Below are positions 55,401-64,000 of a DNA stretch of 64,000 nucleotides, piece after piece. Below the pieces are notes generated by a model, which was given only the letters and a program-made list of their open reading frames with translations, was not told where the DNA came from and did no database searches. The position numbers were made by a program, and so were the translations under genes. The DNA lies in the NCBI GenBank assembly GCA_039566865.1, contig CM076960.1:620001-684000 (forward strand), read 5' to 3'. The first letter of the stretch is position 1. Every line of letters starts with the position of its first letter. The DNA is from Aurelia coerulea (Eukaryota; Cnidaria; Scyphozoa; Semaeostomeae; Ulmaridae).

Positions 55401-56538
55401 TCAAAAATTAATAATTTGAAGAAAAATACTGGAAATTATCATAAAGGTATTTACAGTTACCATACTACGATACAGTATCACAAGAAATTTTTCGAAATCT
55501 TCAAAATAAAAAAGTCCTTTCATAAATTAAATTCTACACATCAAATATCGGATATATATATATTCTCTAAAGGGCAACACAAATTCTGGAAGAAGAACCC
55601 CCACAAAAACAGTTCAAATAAGAAACTTCTACACTGCTGTTCCCAGAGTCTAACTGTTTGCCTTCGCAGAGGCCACTTTTAGTGCATTTTGCCGCTGTGA
55701 TGCTTTTTGGTTGAGAATTTTTTAGGATTCTTTTGTTCTCGGCTCATTTCACGGTTCACAGAAAACTCGCATTTATTCCTTCATTTTTGACCAAAATCAT
55801 GCGATTTATACACCAAACGATGCAGAATTAGATGGCCGATCTTCTCAAACTAGTTTCATATTTTTAGGATGAATACTCGGAGAGTTAACTTCGAAAAACT
55901 GGATTTCCTTTGTCTTTTCGAGACCAATTAGCGTGGAACCATTGTGTAAAACGGCCTTTCCGCGACTTCGATTTCAAAGTTTACTCGATAATTCCTGAAC
56001 TATTGCAGATAAAAATCTGGAAAAAATATGAGTCGAAAGAGGACAAAATTCTGCATCGATTGACATAAAATTCGCATCATTTGGTGGGGTTTTCAGCTCA
56101 AGAGGGGGCAAAACATTCCCTCAACTGTGAAACAATCACTATTCAATTTTGAACAGTAAATAGTACTTTGAAACAATCCAGTCGGTTCTTCGATTTCGAT
56201 TTCAAAATTTACTCGATAATTCCTGAACTATTGCAGATAAAAATCTGGAAAAAATATGAGTCGAAAGAGGACAAGATTCTGCATCGATTGACATAAAATT
56301 CGCATCATTTGGCGGGGTTTTCAGCTCAAGAGGGGGCAAAACAGTCCCTCAACTGTGAAACCAGTGAAACAATCACTATTCAATTTTGAACAGTAAATAG
56401 TACTTTGAAATAATGCAGTCGGATCTAAATTTGAATAGAGTTTTCACACGTCTGCAAATCGCGAGGGAATTTTGTTTATCAGTAACTCTCAGTACAATGG
56501 ATGACGTCAAAGACGACACAACAAACGCCGATCGGCTG
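52454..56538. repeat. 4.1-kb interrupted palindrome (giant inverted repeat)
   Basis: The outer arms are about 52454-53310 and 55690-56538. They read as reverse complements over almost their whole length, from CAGCCGATCGGCG to CGCCGATCGGCTG. The inner arms are about 53930-54475 and 54522-55010, with a loop of about 50 bases near 54496. Between the arms, 53310-53720 and 55050-55690 do not pair. The left inner arm holds about 178-bp tandem units (TTCCGTGCAATAATTGCGG near 53848, 54018 and 54177). Each outer arm contains a tandem duplication of a block with ATGATGCGAATTTTATGTCA. No protein of note is encoded. Confidence 0.9.
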
Positions 56539-57415
56539 CTATATTGTCTCCGAAAATGTTATATGGGAACCATTATGTAAAACGGCCTTTTCGCGACCGT
56601 GATCGCAAAGATTCTTCAATAAACATTGCAAAAATATTAGCGGAAAGAGGACATCATTTTGCATCGGATGACATTAGAATCTTTTTAGTAAGTTAAATAC
56701 TTGACCATAAAAAGGGGCAAAATCTACCCTCGTTTCTGGAACAACACATCCAAATTCAAACACAAGGAATAACATTTTGTTACAAAGTTGACGATGGGGT
56801 TTTCAATAGAATTTATTGTTTCAAGTCTGGTCTACTGCACGTGGAATCACTTGAGAGATGCTTGTATCGAGGTAAACATCATATCAGTTAGGCCCATGCA
56901 AGAAGCTCCAGAAATACGATGTTTTATCTTAGCGAAAAGAACATGCTGTTTCTGGCTGAAATTATTTGCTACAGAGAGCAAAAATCAACAGAAATCATCT
57001 ATCCTTCACCCAGCATTCGATGCTCAAATTTATAAGAATTTGCCCCTATTTATATATCGATGTCACCCCTCAATTGTTAGCGTCTTTTAATTCGTTTTCT
57101 TTAAAATCTAGGCAATAAAATGAATTTAATTACCAAGAAATTCGTGTCTCTACGAACCACCAAAACAGGGATTTTTTGAAAGGGCCAATTTTCTTAAATG
57201 TTAAAGGATTAGTCTTTACTTTTTGGCCAAAATAGGGAGTTCCAAACAGGGGTCAATTTTCTTGAAAAGCAAGGTTGTGTAGCCTTACTTTAAAGGCTGT
57301 TTTACAGCGAATTCAAAATTTTCCTGAGCTCATCTATTCGAAAATGAACACATTTAGAATCAACATTTTCTACTGATCAGCGCAAAGATGTCCCTCACTC
57401 GATAACACTACGATA

Positions 57416-57801
57416 CACTCATTTTTTTATAAGAAACTAAGGTCCGGGGCTGGTAGGCAGTTTCTTAAATTTTTGGGCCATTTTGCTACCAAAAGTTTCT
57501 TATGTGTTTCTTATATTTTTAATGCCAGAAGTGTAGATTTAATCTTGTTTTGTCTGAAGGGTTCCCAAATTACTTAGTAAGATCTCAAAACAAGTCAATA
57601 ACATAATTCGCATTCAAAATAATGTCCAAACAGTTGCTATAATAACTGCACCGAGTCAAAAATATTTGATTGCGACAGGAAAATTAAAACTGTAAATTAC
57701 AAAAGTTTAGCTTTTTAAATCCAGGTAGGGTTGTTTCTTAACTTTCGAAAAATTGAGCCTACCGTTTCTTATAAGCGGTTTCTTATAAAAAAAAATGAGT
57801 G
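57416..57801. mobile_element. TA-flanked MITE, CACTCATTTTTTTATAAGAAACT family
   Basis: A 386-bp element with ends CACTCATTTTTTTATAAG and TTATAAAAAAAAATGAGTG, flanked by TA (57414-57415, 57802-57803). Subterminal CAGTTTCTTA motifs are shared with 51867-52276. Confidence 0.9.
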
Positions 57802-58583
57802 TATGCCAACTGTAAATGGATCAAAAAATTACTTTATGAAGCAAGTACATGATCTTGTCTGTTCGTCATAACAAAAAGTTGATCTGCTGCCTTCCATGCA
57901 ATCTTCTTTCCATTCTCTGCATTATTGAGCCATCATTGGCATTTCATCAAGTTGCATGGTTCCCCCTAATGTCATTAAAAAGAACGCAAAATTAAGAAAA
58001 GGTGATATTAAATAGATACATCAATTTTTACGGTAAATTTTACAGAGAATTTTCAGTGGATTTCTATGGGCACTTTTCATAAGAGCGTCTTTAAAGGGTA
58101 CAAACATTTTGAATGGTACAAACTTTGATTGAAATATATCAAAATGTTCGATGAACCGTCCTTTTTTGCTTGCTGCCATTTCCATTGTTTTTCTTACAAT
58201 TAGAAAAGCGTATAGGGAGAGCAGTATTTTTCAAAAAGAATAAAGTAAATAATACTTTCCCGCTAAAGCTGTTTGATTCAAGATCTGGGTTAGAGAGTAC
58301 GTTGCTCTTCTGTAATTAGGCCGTGGTTGTCTTTTCAGGTACATTCTGAGCAATTACTTTCCTACATTTATCATTCAAAACCAACAAACTTTTAGAATCC
58401 AATTTGTCATCTGTAAAATTCCTGTGGTAGCCATTTACATTCACCAGGTTTGTGCCCCCCATTTACCAGAAAAATAATGCTCTTCCTAGACCATTTGCCG
58501 AATGTCGAAAAGACCTTTTAACTATCCTACAAAAGAGTCGAGTGATATCGTCATACGTTGTGATACGGAAAGTTCGATTGAGT

Positions 58584-59579
58584 CAGTGGCGGACTGGCTC
58601 CGATTTTTTCACCGGCCATGGAAAAGTTAAGGGGGCCATAAGTGGGTGTGGTCTAAATGGTGCGGGTGCGGTCATATGAGCGAAATTCGTCGCAATTCCT
58701 TGATTTCTTACCAATAGCAAAGCTAAAGTCACTTTCTTTCAAAATGCGTGGCCAGGGTAAATTAAGTGGGGGTGGGCAGTACAATGAAGGGGTCTGAGGG
58801 AGAGTCCCCAAGGAAAATTTTTGTGGCTACGCCCTTTACTTTAGCTTAGAATGCATTTCCCAATAGCATGCTTGCCTTTAGCGACAAGGAAACCTTGATC
58901 ATTTTGTGACAGTTATCCTATGAATCACAGCACGAGGAAATTTTTTGAAGAAAGGTCCTTTACTTTGGCTTAGAATGCATCTCCTAATATCATGCTTGCC
59001 TTTAGCGACGAGGAAACCTTGATCGTTTTGTGACAGTTATCCTATGAAGAATCAGAGCACGAGGAAAATTTTTGAAGAAAGGTCCTTTACTTTGGCTTAG
59101 AATACATCTCCCAATATGATGCTTGCCAGTGCCAAGATTTGACATTTCTCGGAAAATTCTTTCCCAACCTATACCCAGCTATTTTCTCTTCGGTTTTAGA
59201 GGAATCTCGAGGACAACCTTTCGACAAAAGGGGGGGGGGGGTGGCAATTGCCCCCTCCCCCGTGGCCACGCCACTGATTTCGAGAACCATTTTTTTTACA
59301 GAAGTGGAGGGAACCTATACTTTTTCTGCAACGGTGCTCCTTTCTTCGCCATCCGTATCTTCACTCTCTGACTATATTCATTTCTTTGAACAAGTACACT
59401 AACACAGAAGGATTCAAATGTGAAGTGAGATGTCCATTATTCAAAATGTAAAACTACAAAAGAAGTCCCTTATTTTGCCAAAGGGGCCCTTTTCCAGTAA
59501 AAAGGGGGCCCTTTTTACAAGATTTTGAGGGGGGCCCACCGGCCACGGGCCGGTTGGCCGGTGGGCCAGTCCGCCACTG
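58584..59579. mobile_element. hAT-like non-autonomous element, CAGTGGCGGACTGGC ends
   Basis: A 996-bp element with ends CAGTGGCGGACTGGC and GCCAGTCCGCCACTG, flanked by perfect 8-bp duplications GATTGAGT (58576-58583 and 59580-59587). The interior has three units of about 125 bp (CTTTACTTT(A/G)GCTTAGAAT at 58834, 58958 and 59085). No transposase frame was found. Confidence 0.95.
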
Positions 59580-60242
59580 GATTGAGTGGCGTTAGAACTT
59601 CTATCATTGTAATGCACATTCGAAAATTCTATAAAGCATAGAAATATCGTAGACTGATTACGATTTTACGACGAGTGATGAGCAGGGAGATATAGATGAG
59701 TCCCAGTAATCGCTATTCAAAACGAGACTATTACACCAGACCGAGACCGCTCATACTGGGACTCATAATATTACGGCAATCTTTTGGGCGTACGTAGGTA
59801 TTATTTTATGCCTTTCGCTAAGCGCTGACTGAATTACTGTGACGTTTTCAAATCAATGTGTTCCATTTGAAAAATACAAATGTTTGTGTTTTCTGCCTAG
59901 GCCCTTATCGAAACGAGGCAGTCATAGTCATTTCAAAATAATGGCGTTAGGAGCGTCCGGCAGCCTTTCAATAGCGATAACTACGGCCATATGATCAGTC
60001 TAGAAATATCGTTCGATTCAGATTCCTTTTTAGAATAGCTAAAAGGTCTATTCAGTCTATTGGACGTCAAATCATAAGTGGTTTAACGTTGTGAATTAGA
60101 ATAAATTTGACGTCATGAATTGAGGGAATTAAGAGCACGCAACAAATCTATTGGACACCAAACATAAAAGTTCAATTGTGCTACTCCCGTTGCAGAAAAC
60201 AGCAGTTTAATTGAAAGTTGTTATTCAAATTAACGTTGAATC

Positions 60243-63200
60243 ATGAGTTATTTACTTCAGGTGCCAGTTATGAGTCAAGCTAAAAGCCAAGAAAGATACG
60301 TGAAATTCGAAACTGCCAGATTAAATGTTTGTGGAATAAGGTATGAAATTCGATGGGAAACATTGGTGAAACATCCTGAAACAAGACTGGGCGGTTTAGC
60401 GAAGAAACATCAAGAAAATGCAGCCTATGGAGAGGTGTGTAAGTGAAATATAGGGTCCTAATCTGTAAAAAGATGATGGAAGATTCTGGTATCGCTTCTC
60501 TTAAGTTTGAATGGCTTGAAAAGAACTTAAGATACTTTGTCGTAACTCTAAAGGGAAACTTTCTGAGGTCATGATTATTTTCACAATGGCTGTGTTTTGT
60601 CAATTTATTAAAGAAATTAAGTCTTTGAAAACGTAAAATCATCGAAAATCCTAACTTAGTTGAGGAAAACAGTTACAATCTCCACTCTCCAAGAAAACAA
60701 TAGTTTATGAAAGTCTATAAGATGATGGTAAGGAGAAATCTGTAGCTCTTCTGGTTAATGATTTAGAAATTTGACAACGTCGCAACTTCAAATGAAATAC
60801 GTACTGCCATTTTGAAAATAATCCAGATATAACAAAATTTGCAACGCAGAATTACAACCAAATATCTCAAGTTTCTTTGAAGCCATTCACTCACAGGGAG
60901 TCCCCTTTAAAAGTAGCAGAAAGCAAACGAAACGCGGCTTTTTTGTCGCTCTTTTCTCAACACCTTATGTCACGATAGTTCCTGATTTCAGAAGGAAAGA
61001 AATGCACATGAAATTATGAGAGAAGCTAAAAAAAATAAATTGAAGCCTCAGTAAGATGATGGAATTGAGATACTACAAAATGGCCGTATAGCTTTTCCTG
61101 TAAAATTTTTTAAACAGTGCATACATTTTCTGACTAATCCGGTAGAATTTTACACCACCTTTTTCTTTAATTTGAGTCCAATGTTTGAAGGGGCATTTAG
61201 CATATTTTACATAAACAGGAGGGTACCTGTTTCATTCCTTTCAACATCATAAACTTTTCCGATAGTAAAATTGCTGAATCTCAAAATCCTTGATCAATTT
61301 TGCAAGCAATCCAGCCTCATGTACATAGAAAATAGACGAATAAAGGTTGAATGACGTCAAAAATTAAGCAGGATCCTTTTTATATACTTTGTTAACTTTC
61401 AAACATAAGATAGAATTTTAATATGATGCTTGTAAGGTTAAATTGCTAGCAAAGGTTTGTTGTGTATGGATTTAGAGATGAATCATTTTTATAAAATCAC
61501 TTGTAAACTGACAATGATATGACCAATTTTGACAAAATAAATTTTCTTATCTAATTTCATATGTTACCTAAACAACCATTATCAGTTTATTGGCATTTGA
61601 TAAATGGTTTGAGAGCTACAAGCTTTTAAACGTTGTACATTTTTTTACTCACCCGGTACATAAGCAGGAGTACACCTCTTTCATTCAACGGCATCAACCC
61701 TTCTGAAAGTAGCAGCTCTTTGACAGCTGATGATTTCCACACTACTTCCAGTTCAAAACAACAGAAAGTTCAGGAGATCTAGGATATGATTTTAATGATT
61801 AAAATATTGCTGTGAGTTTATCGACATCTCTTGCCACCGCATGAGAAAAATGCTGCAGAACAGCTAACTTATGTCTGAAAATCTATTTCATCGGAATCAG
61901 CTGTACAGTTTTAAAGTTAAGGACTGTGTTGCTTCTGCAGAGGGAAATATATATACTGGGTGCATAAGAAAAAGTTAACATGTTTGGTAGGCTGTGGAAT
62001 AAAACGTACCTATGGCCGACATTACAAAATTAAAGTGTCAATCTATAGGTTAACTTAAATGTAAGAACTTTGTTTGGTAAAAGCACTCATCCCAGAATAG
62101 CTGATGATTAGAAAAAGATGCTGGTAAGTGTTTGTATGGGAACAAGAAATCCACGTCCGATTCTAGTCCATGATTTACTTACTATTGGAATATAATTCAA
62201 TACAATTAGAAACAGAATTCAAATATCAATGGCAAGTAAATCACGGACCAGAATTTGAACGTGGAATTCCCATACAAACCCCTTTCCAGCATCGGTCTGA
62301 TTCACATATAAGTCAGCCTTTAACTAATAGATTAACATTTTAGTTTGAATATCGGCAACGTACTGTTATTCCAAGCCCACAAAACCTTTCAATTTTCTTG
62401 ACACACCCGGTAATTTCTTCTCCACAGAGGTATATAAACTTCCCCTGCACCCGCAGAAGCATAGAAGCACACATACGAAGGCCTAAGTACCCATGCAAGA
62501 CCTTGTAAAATAATTCACTTCCCATTTCGTTTGCAGCTTCGACAATTTTGTGATGGCTACGACAAAGTTGGTGGGGAATTCTTCTTCGAACGAGACCCAA
62601 CTGCCTTTATTGCGATAATGAATTATCATATCACAGGCAATCTCCATATACCTCGTAGTAAATGTGCGACGTCGTTTGAAGAGGAGGCTGCATATTGGCG
62701 AGTCCCATTTAAAACAAGGCCATGTTGTGACACTTATTACTATGATGAATGGGAATGCACGGAGACCATCAGAAAAGCTGATCAGCTGCAAACGAGGTTG
62801 ATGAAAGAAAAAGAGGCTGATACGAAACTGAGAGAGGCTGATAAAAGGACCTGGAAACGATATTCAAGGAAGATTTGGAATTTGCTTGAAAATCCGGAAA
62901 CATCAATTCCTGCAAAGGTAATCATTATCAATCGACATAATCATGATTTCAGTGTTTGGAATAATTATCAATCAAGCCAGAACTAAACGCCATTAAGATG
63001 CTCGATATTTTGGTTCTAAAGCCATCTGGCAAACAGAATTTCTCCACCATACTACAAGCTCACCAAAATTTCTATAGTGCGCTTCTAAATGATACCAATA
63101 TGGTGTCCGTGGTGTCCCAAAAAGTAACTCCTGTGTGAAAAATCACAAAAAATCTATCATGTCATGAAATTTTCATGTTGAGCTCTTTTGTCCATGGCCC

Positions 63201-64000
63201 AAAATATAGTAGTCAAAGTTGCAACCTGGTTCTGAGAGCCAGTTTCCTTTGGCAGTAGACTCATTTTGGGGCATGGGGACGAGGTTGTTCAAAGATGATA
63301 AAATGCTTGCTTTCCTAACTTAAAAGATGTATTATGACACCTTGAAAAACCTAATCCTGGGCTTTGCTCTTTAAGCAACATCGCAAATCTTGCCTAAGCG
63401 CTATGTCATGGAGCTCTCTCATTATCCTTCAAGTTTACAATGACAGCTTGCGTTTGTTTCTGACATTTGCGACCAAATTAGAAGTTTGCTAAAGAAATAG
63501 ACCTGATAGCAGTCAATGCTTCTTGCAACATGCTATGCTTCAAAAGTAGATAGCCCGAAAGAGCTAAATTTTCTAATTTAAAGACAACCACAGGATCAGA
63601 TATACCTGGAAAAATGATTTGGTCTTTGATCTATTTGCTAAAAATAGAAATTTGAAGATCGGCCATGTAATCAAATTTTGGTGATGTGTTAAACAGGAGT
63701 ACTTTTTCAGGACACCATAAGCTTAGTCCATTTTTGGCGAATTTTCATATTTCAGCCCCTTCTTAGTGCCTTCCAATTATTTTTCTTTCAGATTGTTTCT
63801 GTGATATCAAACCTTATCGTCATTGCGTCAACACTCGTCCTTTGTTTAAACACACATCCTGATTTACAACATATTTTGCCAAATGGAAAGAAAGGAGACA
63901 ACCCTATGCTAGCCACCATCGAAGTTGTTTGTATAATTTGGTTCACGATTGAATTCATTGCTCGACTCATCTCTTGCCCGAACAAAAAACAATTCATAAG
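60243..64000 (+). CDS. Kv2 (Shab)-type voltage-gated potassium channel, N-terminal exons, partial
   Basis: Three coding exons, 60243-60434, 62537-62917 and 63792-64000 (cut by the window edge), join in phase 0 with GT-AG introns; 260 codons are visible. Exons 1-2 encode the T1/BTB tetramerisation domain, starting at RLNVCGIRYEIRW and including YFF-like EFFFERDPTAF. Exon 2 continues to IWNLLENPETS, the conserved approach to S1. Exon 3 gives S1 (VISNLIVIASTLVLCLNT) and S2 (TIEVVCIIWFTIEFIARL) with the S2 glutamate present. Sequence and layout are closest to Kv2/KCNB; voltage sensor S4, pore and tail lie to the right. The ATG at 60243 has an in-frame TGA two codons upstream. A CTTCAG at 60256-60261 could be an acceptor, in which case the ATG at 60270 would be used. 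Expected role: delayed-rectifier potassium current in the plasma membrane. Confidence 0.92.
61956..62410. mobile_element. TA-flanked MITE, C(C/T)GGGTG ends, in Kv intron 1
   Basis: A 455-bp element from TA-CTGGGTGCATAAGAAAAAG to CTTGACACACCCGG-TA. Subterminal GGCTGTGGAATAAAACGTAC pairs with GTACTGTTATTCCAAGCCC. It is related to the repeat around 14530-15340 and to the 100-bp units at 34480-35015. It ends about 126 bases before exon 2. Further right-hand ends of the same type (ACTAATCCGG-TA at 61142, CTCACCCGG-TA at 61658) lie upstream in the same intron. Confidence 0.82.
63101..63717. mobile_element. TA-flanked inverted-repeat element, TGGTGTCC ends, in Kv intron 2
   Basis: A 617-bp element. 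The left TGGTGTCC..CAAAAAGTA(A)CTCCTGT pairs with the right ACAGGAGTACTTTTTCAGGACACCA. TA lies on both sides (63099-63100, 63718-63719). The left end holds a 10-bp direct duplication (GGTGTCC twice). It fills most of intron 2 (62918-63791). Confidence 0.85.

Larger units (their letters stand above)
48965..60242. other. Intergenic region between DNMBP and the Kv channel gene
   Basis: No exon chain was recognised. It holds inverted-repeat elements at 49042-49723, 50599-50997, 51867-52276, 57416-57801 and 58584-59579, and the large palindrome 52454-56538. A diverged partial third copy of the palindrome arm follows at about 56560-56720. DNMBP 3' UTR and polyadenylation must lie at its left, and the Kv promoter at its right; neither could be placed. 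I can name nothing in 49890-50580 or 59780-60240. Confidence 0.6.

Overview
Animal nuclear DNA, AT-rich, with multi-exon genes whose exons all join with GT-AG introns in compatible phases. The gene set (a CSL/Su(H) Notch effector, an ER-type FKBP with EF-hands, a Tuba/DNMBP RhoGEF and a Kv2/Shab-type potassium channel) is metazoan. The very dense load of short inverted-repeat transposons and the style of the repeats suggest an invertebrate, perhaps a cnidarian; that placement is an inference and is weak. Layout: (1) 1-13245, minus strand: the first four coding exons of an RBPJ/Su(H) orthologue; its remaining exons are not visible and should lie beyond the left edge, past an intron that covers 1-6941. 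(2) 13246-22136: about 8.9 kb without a recognisable gene, rich in MITEs. (3) 22137-23885, minus strand: a complete two-exon FKBP with signal peptide, two EF-hands and a C-terminal HDEL. (4) 23886-25039: the spacer between divergent start codons. (5) 25040-48964, plus strand: a complete 21-coding-exon DNMBP (Tuba) gene of 1671 codons with SH3x4, proline-rich region, coiled coil, DH, BAR and SH3x2. (6) 48965-60242: about 11 kb without a recognisable gene, holding a 4.1-kb interrupted palindrome and several MITEs. (7) 60243-64000, plus strand: the first three coding exons of a Kv2-like channel (T1 domain, S1, S2), cut by the right edge. The genes show no obvious shared pathway. FKBP and DNMBP are head to head and could share a promoter region. 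The repeats are the richest part of the window. At least six hAT-like MITEs are bounded by 8-bp duplications; about ten elements share a TA-flanked CCGGGTG-type end; and further families are each present two to four times. Two foldbacks have 9-bp duplications. One hAT element can be compared directly with an unoccupied copy of its target repeat in the same window. No transposase, reverse transcriptase, tRNA or rRNA gene was recognised.
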